A program made the position numbers and the translations under genes. Shown here one piece after another: positions 54,579-63,984 of a DNA stretch of 64,000 nt (the first letter of the stretch is position 1; each line of letters starts with the position of its first letter). The stretch comes from an uncultured Clostridia bacterium (GTDB taxonomy: Bacteria; Bacillota; Clostridia; Christensenellales; UBA1242): positions 62,001-126,000 of the forward strand of contig CAKVHW010000004.1 in NCBI GenBank assembly GCA_934754495.1. The letters are read 5' to 3'. Below the pieces are notes generated by a model. That model saw only the letters and a program-made list of their open reading frames with translations, made no database searches and was not told the DNA's origin.

Positions 54579-55738
54579 AAATTATTTGTTTCCACCATTT
54601 CAATTTCCCTAACCGCTTCCGAAACAAGTTCATCAATGTTAAGTTTGCTTTCTTCTTCCAAAACTTTTTCCATGCTAGGTTTTATAACTGGGTGCTCTGG
54701 CAAAAACACTGTACAACAATCTTCATAAGGTAAAATAGATGTTTTGAAAGTGTTAATATTTTTAGCAATAATTGTAATATCCTCTTTATCCATTCCAATA
54801 AGTGGTCTTAATACCGGCATTGATTTAACAACAGCATTTGTGACTGTTATGCTTTCAATTGTTTGGCTAGCAACTTGCCCCAAACTTTCACCAGTTATAA
54901 TGGTTTGAAGTTTCTTCTTATGACACAACTTTTCTGCAATTCGCATCATAATTCTACGCATAATTGTAATCATGTATTCTGGATCACAATTTTTATGGAT
55001 TTCTTCTTGAATTTTTGTAAATTTACAAACATATAGTTTTATATTTCCTGTATACTCACTCAATATTTGTGCTAATTCAAAAACTTTTTGTTTTGCCTGC
55101 TCACTTGTATATGGATAACTATGAAAATGAAGTGCCGATAAGGTCATTCCACGTTTTGCCATAGTAAATCCAGCCACAGGGCTATCAATTCCGCCTGACA
55201 ATAACAAAAGACCCTTTCCACTCGTTCCTACCGGCATGCCGTTTAAGCAGTTTATTTTTTCAAAAAACACAAATGTCATGTTGTTTTCTCTAATGTCAAC
55301 ATTAATATCTGTTTCCGCATTAAACAAATCAACCTTTACATTAGGATTGTTTTTAAGCACCAATCCACCAAGTTTTGCAGAAAATTCATTTGAAGTAAGT
55401 GGAAAAGATTTGTCTGCACGTCTAACAGTAACCCTAAAAGTTTTTGTTTCCACCACAATTTTAGAAACATAATCTTCAATTTGTTGTTGATTAGTTTCCA
55501 TTAAAACCGCAGGACTAACCGAGTGAATGCCAAATATTTTAGAAAGTGTTTCAATAATTTGAAATTCGTCTGATTTATCGTAACCAAAAACATAATATCT
55601 ACCAGATATTTTCTTTGTTTTGCAATTGAAATTTTTTAATCTATCTTTAATGTTGTTTATTAAAGTTTTTTCAAAAAATCCTTTATTTTTCCCCTTTAAA
55701 AACAACTCACCGTATCTAATTAATATAGCATTTTCCAT
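54575..55738 (-). CDS. thiI: tRNA uracil 4-sulfurtransferase ThiI
   Basis: ThiI makes 4-thiouridine at tRNA position 8, using sulfur from a cysteine desulfurase. The 387-residue protein has an N-terminal ferredoxin-like and THUMP region (about 1-165) and the PP-loop ATPase (LLLSGGIDSPVAGFTMAKRG). There is no C-terminal rhodanese domain, as in other Bacillota, where a dedicated desulfurase such as the one upstream replaces it. The start codon lies one base after the desulfurase stop. Confidence 0.95.
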   Translation of the reverse strand: MENAILIRYGELFLKGKNKGFFEKTLINNIKDRLKNFNCKTKKISGRYYVFGYDKSDEFQIIETLSKIFGIHSVSPAVLMETNQQQIEDYVSKIVVETKTFRVTVRRADKSFPLTSNEFSAKLGGLVLKNNPNVKVDLFNAETDINVDIRENNMTFVFFEKINCLNGMPVGTSGKGLLLLSGGIDSPVAGFTMAKRGMTLSALHFHSYPYTSEQAKQKVFELAQILSEYTGNIKLYVCKFTKIQEEIHKNCDPEYMITIMRRIMMRIAEKLCHKKKLQTIITGESLGQVASQTIESITVTNAVVKSMPVLRPLIGMDKEDITIIAKNINTFKTSILPYEDCCTVFLPEHPVIKPSMEKVLEEESKLNIDELVSEAVREIEMVETNNL

Positions 55739-55739
55739 G

Positions 55740-56870
55740 TTATCTTACCTTTTGTAAATATTCTTTAACATTTTTATTTAAACATTCGGTTGCAAATTTT
55801 ACTTCATCTAAAGTGTTAAAATCGCTAAAACTTATGCGAACTGCACCTTCAATATCTAGTGCAGAATAGCCTAATTCCGACAGATTTCTATTTTCTTTTT
55901 TCTTACTGGAACAAGCCGACCCATTACCAACTAAAACACCATCATCTTCCATCATATGAACAAGTGTTTCTGCCCTACAACCTGTACAACATATCATTGC
56001 AATATATGGCGAATTAAAGCCGTTATTAACAACTTTGTATGGAAGTGAATAGTCTAAATTATCTAGCAAATACTTTTTATATTCTGTCACTTTTTCATGG
56101 TTTTGTTTTTGGTTGTTTTTTGCCATTTCGCAAGCCACTTTTAGTGCCATCATACCCGAAACATTTTCTGTTCCACTTCTAAGGGCATCTTGTTGACCCC
56201 CGCCAGTTATTAGCGGTTTTACATGTTTTGCATCTTTCACAAACAACCCACCAATTCCCTTAACACAATGAATCTTATGTCCACTAATTGTGTAGAAATC
56301 AACACCTAAATCTGTCAAATTTACTGGGATTTTTCCAAAAGCTTGCACACCGTCACTATGAAACAATATGTTTTTGTTTTTGTGTTTTACAATAGAAACA
56401 AGTTTTTTAATATCATTTACTGCCCCTGTTTCGTTGTTTACGTGAATTATTGAAACCAAAGCAACATCGTCAGTAAGTTTTTTCAATAAATCCGCTTCAT
56501 CTACAACACCATCACTTGTAACCTTAACAAAGTCTATGTTAAATCCAGCATTTTTTAGGTCAAGTGCAGTGTTATAAATTGCTGGATGTTCAGCAACCGA
56601 AACAAGTATTTTATTGTTTTTGTTAGCAAATGCTCGCAAAACCATGTTGTTGCTTTCAGTTGCACCGCTCGTGAAAATAAAGTTATCTGTTTTTCTTGCG
56701 CCAAGCGAATTTAAAATACTTTCTTTTGCCCTTTTAAGTTCGGTAGAAATTTTAAAGGCTGTGGTGTAAATTGCACCTGCATTGTAAAAATTTTCGTCAT
56801 TATAGTAATTAACAATATCAAGCACTTCTTTGTATGGTTTTGTAGTGCTTGCGTTATCTAAAAAAATCAT
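55740..56870 (-). CDS. Cysteine desulfurase (NifS/IscS-like, NifZ type)
   Basis: This PLP enzyme takes sulfur from cysteine and passes it to an acceptor, here most likely ThiI. The 376-residue protein begins MIFLDNASTTKP, has the PLP Lys in SGHKIHCVKGIGGLFV, SGTENVSGM, and the catalytic Cys in NGSACSSKKKENR. It is followed directly by thiI, a pairing known from Bacillus nifZ-thiI. Confidence 0.94.
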   Translation of the reverse strand: MIFLDNASTTKPYKEVLDIVNYYNDENFYNAGAIYTTAFKISTELKRAKESILNSLGARKTDNFIFTSGATESNNMVLRAFANKNNKILVSVAEHPAIYNTALDLKNAGFNIDFVKVTSDGVVDEADLLKKLTDDVALVSIIHVNNETGAVNDIKKLVSIVKHKNKNILFHSDGVQAFGKIPVNLTDLGVDFYTISGHKIHCVKGIGGLFVKDAKHVKPLITGGGQQDALRSGTENVSGMMALKVACEMAKNNQKQNHEKVTEYKKYLLDNLDYSLPYKVVNNGFNSPYIAMICCTGCRAETLVHMMEDDGVLVGNGSACSSKKKENRNLSELGYSALDIEGAVRISFSDFNTLDEVKFATECLNKNVKEYLQKVR

Positions 56871-56940
56871 AATATAAACCTTATTAATTAAAAATCTAAA
56901 TGTATTATATCACAATATTTTTGCCTATTCAATCAATATT

Positions 56941-57621
56941 TTAATATGGAACAAAGTTTAGAAGTGTATCAAGAGAGTCGGAATACAAATAAACTTCTGG
57001 AACACTCCCTACAATTATGCTTTCCGCAATCAAAACATTTTGTGATGTTGTAAATCTTTTTGTATACAGGGGCAAAACCACACCTACATTAGCATTGATA
57101 TTAAGATAAATCCTATGAATTGTTTGGTTTACACCTGCTGTTTCAAACTCACTTGAAAATGTACTAAAAACCGAGCCAATTGGTGTAACATTTAGCTTTA
57201 TACTAGGTCCTAGCCCAACAAAAAACGGAATGCCTGTAAACGAGCCTAGCGCAATAGAAACACCGTTTTTTCCATACTCCTCTATTTTGTTTTCAGTGGT
57301 TTGAGCAAGGTCTTTACTTAGGTTGTTTATTTCAAGGCTATTCGCCTGAATCATTGAAATATTTCCCAGTTCGTCAGTTACAATATTTATAAGGTCATCA
57401 TAAACAATTGAGTTCATCACAACATCACTTATCGAACTATTAACCGCACGAGTTGCAATCGCTTTTGCCTTAAGTTCTATTGTATTTACAAGCACTGGAT
57501 TAATAATAACACCAAAAAACAAGTAAAAAATAAAAAAAATAAGAAGTAGTATTGATATTGTCAATATTAGTTTCTTATTTTTTATTAACTTGTTTTTTAT
57601 TTTGGACAAACTAATAACCAT
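56941..57621 (-). CDS. yunB: Sporulation protein YunB
   Basis: YunB is a mother-cell (sigma-E) sporulation membrane protein whose mechanism is not known. The 226-residue protein has an N-terminal helix (LILTISILLLIFFIFYLFFG) and an outside domain with the conserved NTIELKAKAIATRAVNSSI, GNISMIQANS, GIPFFVGLGPSIKLNVTPIGSV and YTKRFTTSQNVLIAESIIVG segments. It lies downstream of spoVAE on the same strand. Confidence 0.9.
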   Translation of the reverse strand: MVISLSKIKNKLIKNKKLILTISILLLIFFIFYLFFGVIINPVLVNTIELKAKAIATRAVNSSISDVVMNSIVYDDLINIVTDELGNISMIQANSLEINNLSKDLAQTTENKIEEYGKNGVSIALGSFTGIPFFVGLGPSIKLNVTPIGSVFSTFSSEFETAGVNQTIHRIYLNINANVGVVLPLYTKRFTTSQNVLIAESIIVGSVPEVYLYSDSLDTLLNFVPY

Positions 57622-57656
57622 ATAAAAATATATGATTATTTTATTAAAATTAAAAC

Positions 57657-58022
57657 TTAATATTTTTTTGTTTTACTGCTAAATATTGCAGAGAAAATGT
57701 ATGCAAAAATCACTGCCGCAGCAATTCCGCCAGATGTAGCCGTAAGCCCACCAGTGAAAAGTCCCAAAACACCTTTTTCTTTAACCGCATCTATTACACC
57801 TTTTGCCAGACTTCTTCCAAAACCAGTAATAGGTACAGTTGCACCTGCACCAGCAAACGACACCATTGGGTCATATAAATCAAAGCCTTCAAGCACTGCA
57901 CCTATACACACAAATAGCACAAGTATACGTGAACTTGTTAAGGTTGTTTTTATTATCAACAACTGCCCTAGCATACATATTAATCCACCAACAGCAAAAA
58001 CCTTTAAATACATCAACCACAT
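57657..58022 (-). CDS. spoVAE: Stage V sporulation protein AE
   Basis: SpoVAE is a membrane component of the dipicolinate channel used when spores form and germinate. The 121-residue protein has about four membrane helices and the family segments VGGLICMLGQLLI, GAGATVPITGFGRSLAKGVIDAVKEKGVLGLFTGGL and TSGGIAAAVIFAYI. It starts four bases after spoVAD. Confidence 0.95.
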   Translation of the reverse strand: MWLMYLKVFAVGGLICMLGQLLIIKTTLTSSRILVLFVCIGAVLEGFDLYDPMVSFAGAGATVPITGFGRSLAKGVIDAVKEKGVLGLFTGGLTATSGGIAAAVIFAYIFSAIFSSKTKKY

Positions 58023-58025
58023 ACA

Positions 58026-59039
58026 TCAATTCTCCTTAACTCTTTCAATTGTTATGGCATGGCAAATGCAAGGGATTGAGTCACCCTGTTGACTGGAAAG
58101 TGGCGACAGAAGTGCACCCGTTGGAGCAAAAAGTATTTTTTTGTACTCATTAGCTTCCATCTTACTAAGCACATACGATGCCAAAACGATTGCACTACAG
58201 CCTGGACCAGATGCTCCTTGAAAGGTTTTTTGATTATCAGAATACATCATTTGCCCACAATCGCAATAATTTGTTCCAAGCCTGTACCCATTATGTTCCA
58301 TAAGGTCTAAAAAAATTTCAGAACCAAGTTTTCCCAAGTCTCCAGTTAAAATTAAATCGTAATCTTCAGGTTTTGTACCAGTATCCTTAAAATGTGTAAT
58401 TATTGTATCCATAGCAGCAGGTGCCATTGCCGCACCCATGTTATTAACATCTTTTACACCAAAATCCATTACTTTGCCAAATGTAACTTCAGTTATTTCA
58501 CATTTTCCACCTGTTGACGACAAAACAAAAGCCCCAGCACCAGTAACTGTCCATTGGCTTGTTGGTGGACGTTGGTTGCCCAATTCTAGCGGAAACCTAT
58601 ATTGTCTTTCAACCGTACTAAAGTGACTTGCTGTTGCACACACAACCTTATTTACATATTTTGAGTCTATTAACAAAGCACCAAGTCCCAATGATTCGGC
58701 TATTGTGCTACATGCACCATACAATCCTAAAAACATTGAATCAAATTGCCTTGCGGTAAATGCTGATGAAATAATTTGATCTAATAAGTCACCCATCAAA
58801 AGAATTTCTATGTCGCTTGTCTTAAGACCAGATTTTTCTATTGCTTGAAAAACAGCTTGCTCTAGCATTTTTCTTTCGGTGTGCTCAAAAGTTTTTTCAC
58901 CAAACTTGTCATTTTTTAACACATAGTCATAGAATTTACCAAAATTACCATTGCCTTCTTTTTCTCCTGCTATGCTATAACGTCCTATTATTTGTGGTTT
59001 ATTGGTGAGTATAAATGTTTGTTTTCCCTTTTTCTTCAT
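58026..59039 (-). CDS. spoVAD: Stage V sporulation protein AD
   Basis: SpoVAD is a thiolase-fold protein that binds dipicolinic acid in the spore membrane complex. The 337-residue protein has SAFTARQFDSMFLGLYGACSTIAESL, TASHFSTVERQYRFPLELGNQRPPTSQWTVTGAGA and GASGPGCSAIVLASY, all typical. It lies between spoVAC and spoVAE. Confidence 0.96.
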   Translation of the reverse strand: MKKKGKQTFILTNKPQIIGRYSIAGEKEGNGNFGKFYDYVLKNDKFGEKTFEHTERKMLEQAVFQAIEKSGLKTSDIEILLMGDLLDQIISSAFTARQFDSMFLGLYGACSTIAESLGLGALLIDSKYVNKVVCATASHFSTVERQYRFPLELGNQRPPTSQWTVTGAGAFVLSSTGGKCEITEVTFGKVMDFGVKDVNNMGAAMAPAAMDTIITHFKDTGTKPEDYDLILTGDLGKLGSEIFLDLMEHNGYRLGTNYCDCGQMMYSDNQKTFQGASGPGCSAIVLASYVLSKMEANEYKKILFAPTGALLSPLSSQQGDSIPCICHAITIERVKEN

Positions 59040-59048
59040 ATAAACTCC

Positions 59049-59495
59049 TTAGAATATTAAATAAAATATTCCTATTATTATTGAAACAGCAATTCCATTT
59101 ACAATCACTGGACCAGCAACACTAAACATTTTGACACATGTTCCAAAAATAAAGCCTTCCTTTTTAAACTCTATGGCTGGACTTGTAATTGAATTAGAAA
59201 AACCTGTGATTGGCACAATAGTACCAGCACCGGCAAAAACGCCAATTCTATCAAAAACTCCAAGGCCTGTTAAAAAACTTGCAAGAAAAATAAGGACAAT
59301 AAGCATCCATGTTGTTGCTTCATCAACAGTCATTGTTTGGAATATAGCCATAAGCGAATCCATTATTCCCTGCCCAATACAACAAATTATTCCACCAACA
59401 ATGAAAGCATATATTAAGGTTGGGAAATTTTTTGTTTTTGGTGTTTTTTCCAACACATATTCATTGTACTTTTCACTTCTCTCTTTTTCGTCCAT
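59049..59495 (-). CDS. spoVAC: Stage V sporulation protein AC
   Basis: SpoVAC is a membrane protein of the dipicolinate channel, with mechanosensitive activity shown in Bacillus. From ATG 59495 the protein has 148 residues, the family length; AGGGTGG lies about four bases upstream. Family segments include YAFIVGGIICCIGQG, AGAGTIVPITGFSNSITSPAIEFKKEG and FGTCVKMFSVAGPVIVNG. It leads spoVAC-AD-AE-yunB and is divergent from the large lipoprotein gene. Confidence 0.94.
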   Translation of the reverse strand: MDEKERSEKYNEYVLEKTPKTKNFPTLIYAFIVGGIICCIGQGIMDSLMAIFQTMTVDEATTWMLIVLIFLASFLTGLGVFDRIGVFAGAGTIVPITGFSNSITSPAIEFKKEGFIFGTCVKMFSVAGPVIVNGIAVSIIIGIFYLIF

Positions 59496-59614
59496 AAAAC
59501 CACCCTTTTGTTTTGATTTTTGCCAACTTACAAAATTTTTAAAACAAAATATAAAAAAATATAAATAAAAAAAATAATTTGTTGCAAAATAAAAACATAT
59601 CACGGAGGATTTTT

Positions 59615-62080
59615 ATGAAAAAAATTATTTCTATTATGTTAATGTGTATGTTTTTTGCAATTTTTATTGTTGCTTGCAAACAAGACACAACCGCCAATAT
59701 TGTGGCAAAAAACCTAGACAAAAACCTTAACAATTTATCAACAACAGTCAACAAACTCGACACAATTGACAACAAATACATCTCAAACCCTGATTTATAC
59801 TCAAGTATTTCTACACCAACCAACAATAAAGACAAATTCTTTGCTTTAACTTTCGCTAAAAAAGCTGATACCAATAATGAAATCAATGATCTAGTTAAAC
59901 AATTGTTGGTAAATAAAATTAAACAAAATTTGCTAAATCAAAATACAACAAACAACAACGATTGTTATAACTGCAAAAAATATTGCGACAATAATGGTAA
60001 TTGTTATTACACCGATTGCAATGGCAATAATTACATGTGTGACACTGCTGGAAATTGTAGTACATGTCCAAGCATTCCAAGCAATTGCAGCTATATGGGT
60101 GAAAGCAACTTTTCTACTTGTCCTAACGCAACACCTATGAGCAGTCAATCACAAGACGACCTTCTTGTAGAACAATTATCCCTAGAACAAAATATCGCAA
60201 CATCAAATAACAATAATGAACATAACAACATTGATCCGTCTTTTAACCACACAACATTAGAAATGAGAGATGAAGAAAGACCTGTAGTAGTTGGCGATGA
60301 TTTAGATAGTAGCGTCACAGATACAACCACTCCAACTGACACAACCACCGACAACACATACAACAGTCAAGACACAACAAACACTAATGAAAACCCAAAT
60401 GTAAGAGTATACTACTTCACACAAGAAAGTTTTACACCACCTCATTTAAGATATCAACCAAGATATGTTAACGAATACAACGAGAACAATATTAATGATC
60501 AAATTGAAACATACCTATTCAAAATTCAAAAATTATACGCAATGACAGAAGATAGTATTGAAGCAAACTCTATTCTTTCAGAATGCAAACAATCAGTATT
60601 AGATTGCATTCAAGAAATTAAAGAACTTAACACTTCAATTTTAAACGGAAATTGCGAACCATCTACCCAACAACTTGAAGCACTTAATAATTATATTTCT
60701 GACATCAAAATTACAATTGGCAGACTTAAAAATTGTAATGGCGAACTAAGCAAAGAAGTAAACGACATCAACTCTTCAACAAGTTCATCTTTGGTAAGCG
60801 GTGTAGATGTTTTGAATAGTAGATATTTAAAATTACTAAATCATATTGACACTAGAATCACCTATCACAAAAGTGCTATCGCAACACTAGAACAAATTAG
60901 ATATTTACTAGATGACGCAGTCAATGGAAATTCTATTAATGAAGAACAAATAATGAATATTGTAAACAATAGTCATCTTCAAGATGATGACAAACTACAA
61001 ATAAAAGATATTATTGAAGATATAAAAAATTCAGAAAATTCAAATAATGTGGTTGATGACACAAACACTAATACAAGTGTCAATAATAATGGTGTTTATG
61101 ACACAAACTCTAATAATAATGACAGTAATTATAAAGTATTTGACAATAATAACACTTTAGACGATACGCAAAAAAATCAAAAAATTGGTGAAAATTTTAA
61201 TGATTTTGCAAATGAAAATCAAAACAATACAAATAACAATGAAAATCAAATAAACAATTACAACAGCAATCAAACAGAAAACAATCAAGAAACAAACACC
61301 AATACTCCATCAGAAACCAGCACAGAAAACCTAGATTTTAATAACACTCAAGGTACACTTGAATCAACCGAAAACAACATAAACAGTAATGATTTTTATC
61401 ACGAAAATGGCACAAATTTAATCGATAATAACGATGATGTTGTTAATGAAAACATAGACAAAGAAAGTGGCAAACAAACAAATATTGACACTTATGACAA
61501 TTCAAGTTTAAGTAATATTGACACTTACAGGGACAATATTACAACTGAAAAAAATAATACAAATATTGAAACAAATTTAGATGAAAATAATACAAATACT
61601 GGCACTGATTATTCTCAAAATTTTACACAAAATGACAACATTATTGACTCAAATTCAATTGCAAATGATAGTGAAAATTATGTGAACAATGATCAATCTT
61701 TAGATACAAATTCAAACAATTTTGGTGGTAACAACACAGATAATGTAATGGTAAATAACGATACAAATAATGGTTTTGAATCAACTAATCCTCTAGTAAA
61801 TGGAACAACATTAGATAATGGTTTTGCCAACTCTGGAATGCATCAAAACAGTGTAATTACTCAAAACAATCTTGATACCAATAACGGCTTTGGTGGTTAT
61901 TATTATACTGCAGATGGCGAAATTAAAAACATTGGTATTGACAACAACAACCTTGGAAACAATGGCAACACTGTAGAAACAAATCTTAATGGTAACAATA
62001 ATGTAAACACATATGGATATAATACTTTACTTGACATTATCAATCAAGGCACTGTCAATAATGGCATTAACACATTATAA
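59615..62080 (+). CDS. Large Asn-rich lipoprotein with a Cys cluster
   Basis: The 821-residue protein begins with a lipoprotein signal (MKKIISIMLMCMFFAIFIVAC, lipid-modified Cys21) and a strong GGAGG site (59604-59608). Residues 117-169 hold ten cysteines in short repeats (CYNCKKYC, NGNCYYTDC, AGNCSTC). About 210-260 is Thr/Asp-rich. About 290-460 looks helical and may form coiled coils. From about 460 to the end it is mostly Asn, Asp, Thr and Ser. I know no named family for the whole. It sits against the direction of both flanking sporulation operons. A cell-surface or spore-envelope role is a guess. Confidence 0.75.
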   Translation: MKKIISIMLMCMFFAIFIVACKQDTTANIVAKNLDKNLNNLSTTVNKLDTIDNKYISNPDLYSSISTPTNNKDKFFALTFAKKADTNNEINDLVKQLLVNKIKQNLLNQNTTNNNDCYNCKKYCDNNGNCYYTDCNGNNYMCDTAGNCSTCPSIPSNCSYMGESNFSTCPNATPMSSQSQDDLLVEQLSLEQNIATSNNNNEHNNIDPSFNHTTLEMRDEERPVVVGDDLDSSVTDTTTPTDTTTDNTYNSQDTTNTNENPNVRVYYFTQESFTPPHLRYQPRYVNEYNENNINDQIETYLFKIQKLYAMTEDSIEANSILSECKQSVLDCIQEIKELNTSILNGNCEPSTQQLEALNNYISDIKITIGRLKNCNGELSKEVNDINSSTSSSLVSGVDVLNSRYLKLLNHIDTRITYHKSAIATLEQIRYLLDDAVNGNSINEEQIMNIVNNSHLQDDDKLQIKDIIEDIKNSENSNNVVDDTNTNTSVNNNGVYDTNSNNNDSNYKVFDNNNTLDDTQKNQKIGENFNDFANENQNNTNNNENQINNYNSNQTENNQETNTNTPSETSTENLDFNNTQGTLESTENNINSNDFYHENGTNLIDNNDDVVNENIDKESGKQTNIDTYDNSSLSNIDTYRDNITTEKNNTNIETNLDENNTNTGTDYSQNFTQNDNIIDSNSIANDSENYVNNDQSLDTNSNNFGGNNTDNVMVNNDTNNGFESTNPLVNGTTLDNGFANSGMHQNSVITQNNLDTNNGFGGYYYTADGEIKNIGIDNNNLGNNGNTVETNLNGNNNVNTYGYNTLLDIINQGTVNNGINTL

Positions 62081-62086
62081 AAAAAT

Positions 62087-62119
62087 AAAAAACTACGTGA
62101 AATTAAAACGTAGTTTTTT
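62087..62119. terminator. Bidirectional terminator between the lipoprotein gene and sigF
   Basis: AAAAAACTACGT (62087-62098) pairs perfectly with ACGTAGTTTTTT (62108-62119) and works on both strands. Confidence 0.85.
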
Positions 62120-62841
62120 TATTTTAAATTATTTCTTATTTTTTCTATTATTTTATTCTCAAGTCTACTTATTTGTACTTGAGATACACCCATAACAGTA
62201 GCAACCTCCTTTTGGGTTTTATCTCTAAAATAACGTAGAATTATTATTTTCTTTTCTCGTTCTGATAGCGTTCCTATAGCCTTATACAACACCATATTGT
62301 CAAGATATGAATCAGGCGAATTTTCATTAGCAACCTTTTCTTCTAGCGATTGTTGCTTTCCATCACCATCTGAAACATCTACATCAAGCGATAAAATTTG
62401 TTTACTGCTTTCCATTGCATAAACAACATCATGTACATCAACATTTAATGCCTTTGCAATCTCTTCAACTGCTGGTGATTTATCATATTTAGTAGAATAC
62501 TCATCTACAAACTTATTTATTTTAAAAGAAAGTGTTTTTACACTACGTGATACTTTCATTACACCAGTATCACGCATATATCTTTTTATTTCTCCCGCAA
62601 TCATTGGTACAGCATATGTGGAAAACTTCACATTAAAACTTGCATCAAAATTATTTATCGCTTTTAAAAAACCAAGACTGCCAAGTTGATACAGATCATC
62701 ATATTCAACCCCCTTATTCAAGAACCTTTTCACCACACTTTTAATTAATGGTGAATTTTCTTCAATAAGTTTTTCTTTTGCAAACCCATCGTTATCTTTT
62801 GCTTTTTCAATTAAACTAAGAGTTTGACCGGCATCAAGCAT
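62119..62841 (-). CDS. sigF: Forespore RNA polymerase sigma factor SigF
   Basis: Sigma F switches on the first forespore genes after asymmetric division. The 240-residue protein has region 2 (YDDLYQLGSLGFLKAINNFDASFNVKFSTYA, then GEIKRYMRD), region 3 and region 4 (LSEREKKIIILRYFRDKTQKEVATVMGVSQVQISRLENKI). Order and partners (spoIIAA, spoIIAB upstream) confirm SigF rather than SigG or SigB. It starts one base after the spoIIAB stop. Confidence 0.96.
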   Translation of the reverse strand: MLDAGQTLSLIEKAKDNDGFAKEKLIEENSPLIKSVVKRFLNKGVEYDDLYQLGSLGFLKAINNFDASFNVKFSTYAVPMIAGEIKRYMRDTGVMKVSRSVKTLSFKINKFVDEYSTKYDKSPAVEEIAKALNVDVHDVVYAMESSKQILSLDVDVSDGDGKQQSLEEKVANENSPDSYLDNMVLYKAIGTLSEREKKIIILRYFRDKTQKEVATVMGVSQVQISRLENKIIEKIRNNLK

Positions 62842-62842
62842 T

Positions 62843-63283
62843 CTAACCTCCCACTGCTATGCCATAATCCTTCTTTTTAGTCATAACAACCTTTACACCT
62901 TTATTAGGCTCTGACAAAACTTCCAGACTATCCATAAATCCTTCCATAACAGTAAAACCCATTCCACTTCGTTCGGCGTTTGGTTTTGACGTATAAAATG
63001 GTTGTTTCGCAAGTTCAACGTTGTCAATTCCAACACCATAATCGGTAACCGTTATGTATATTTCATCTACAGAAAGTCGCACATATATCTCAACATCGCC
63101 TTTTGTTTTTGGGTAAGCATGCACAATACAATTAGTAAATGCTTCACTAATTGCCGTTTTTATATCGCCAAGTTCTTCAATGCTAGGATTTGTCAAAGCG
63201 CAAAAACTTGCCACTGCAAGCCTTACAAATGCTTCATTTTCAGTTGTTGCTTTCACTCGTAAAGTTAGTTCGTTGTTTATCAA
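62843..63283 (-). CDS. spoIIAB: Anti-sigma F factor SpoIIAB
   Basis: SpoIIAB binds sigma F and also phosphorylates SpoIIAA. The 146-residue GHKL-type kinase has ISEAFTNCIVHAYPK (N box), VTDYGVGIDN (G1) and GMGFTVMEGFMD (G2). The start is TTG at 63283, eight bases after AGGAG. It lies between spoIIAA and sigF. Confidence 0.95.
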   Translation of the reverse strand: MINNELTLRVKATTENEAFVRLAVASFCALTNPSIEELGDIKTAISEAFTNCIVHAYPKTKGDVEIYVRLSVDEIYITVTDYGVGIDNVELAKQPFYTSKPNAERSGMGFTVMEGFMDSLEVLSEPNKGVKVVMTKKKDYGIAVGG

Positions 63284-63297
63284 AACTTATTCTCCTT

Positions 63298-63606
63298 TTA
63301 ACTTATTTTGGGTATTATTTCATACAGCCCACTCATTTTGAATATTTTTTCTATATGGTAATTAGGATTAATTACATACATAAATATGTTTTTACTTTTA
63401 AGTTTTTTATATCTTCCTATCAAAACCCCAATTCCCGTGCTATCCATAAATTCAAGTTTGTCCATATCAATAACCAGTTTATTAAATTTATTTTCACTAA
63501 TTAATTCGTCCATGACCGACCTTGTGTAATTAGCTGTACACTCGTCGAGTTCGCCAGCCAAACTTATTATCAATGTGTTTTTACTAACCGCACTCTTTAT
63601 TTCCAT
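63298..63606 (-). CDS. spoIIAA: Anti-sigma F factor antagonist SpoIIAA
   Basis: SpoIIAA, when unphosphorylated, frees sigma F from SpoIIAB. The 102-residue STAS-domain protein has the phosphorylated Ser56 in EFMDSTGIGVLIGRY. It is the first gene of the spoIIA operon; the promoter, expected to be read by sigma H, could not be placed with confidence. The ribosome binding site is AGGAG. Confidence 0.94.
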   Translation of the reverse strand: MEIKSAVSKNTLIISLAGELDECTANYTRSVMDELISENKFNKLVIDMDKLEFMDSTGIGVLIGRYKKLKSKNIFMYVINPNYHIEKIFKMSGLYEIIPKIS

Positions 63607-63738
63607 TTTTTCTCCTTTTTGTTATAAAAAAATTGTAGCATATCTAATTTTAAATAAATTAAGAACTTATGCATTTTTAACACTATTTTTGTCATATAAA
63701 AATAATACAAAACTATTGTAAAAATTTTGAAATTTCTC

Positions 63739-63767
63739 TTGACATCTTATAAAGGTTATAGTAAAAT
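63739..63767 (+). promoter_or_regulatory. Promoter of the tRNA cluster
   Basis: TTGACA (63739-63744) and TAAAAT (63762-63767) are exactly 17 bases apart, about 27 bases before tRNA-Pro. Confidence 0.75.
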
Positions 63768-63793
63768 TACATCGTATCACAAAGATGCTTAAT

Positions 63794-63870
63794 CGGGGTG
63801 TAGCGCAGTTTGGTAGCGCACTTGATTTGGGATCAAGGGGCCGGGAGTTCGAGTCTCTTCACCCCGACCA
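63794..63870 (+). tRNA. tRNA-Pro (TGG)
   Basis: Acceptor CGGGGTG pairs with CACCCCG (63860-63866), discriminator A, CCA encoded (63868-63870). The anticodon stem CTTGA/TCAAG holds loop TTTGGGA with anticodon TGG, so it reads proline codons. Confidence 0.96.
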
Positions 63871-63886
63871 TTAATCTTTATGATTT

Positions 63887-63963
63887 GGGCGTTTAGCTCA
63901 GTTGGTTAGAGCAACCGGCTCATAACCGGTCGGTCCGGGGTTCAAGTCCCTGAACGCCCACCA
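63887..63963 (+). tRNA. tRNA with CAT anticodon (elongator Met or Ile2)
   Basis: Acceptor GGGCGTT pairs with AACGCCC (63953-63959), CCA is encoded. The anticodon stem CCGGC/ACCGG region holds loop CTCATAA with anticodon CAT. The first acceptor pair is G-C, so it is not the initiator. It may be elongator Met or, after lysidine modification, Ile2; sequence alone does not settle this. Confidence 0.92.
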
Positions 63964-63984
63964 ACCAATAAAGAAATATTATAT

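Noticed and set aside
59496..59614. Sigma G/F-type promoter for the spoVA operon
   Set aside because: Weak matches exist on the minus strand, but the DNA is so A/T-rich that similar matches occur by chance; not strong enough to list.
59933..60148. Minus-strand open frame opposite the Cys-rich part of the lipoprotein
   Set aside because: It has no ribosome binding site and its hydrophobic composition follows from the complement of the Asn- and Cys-rich codons.
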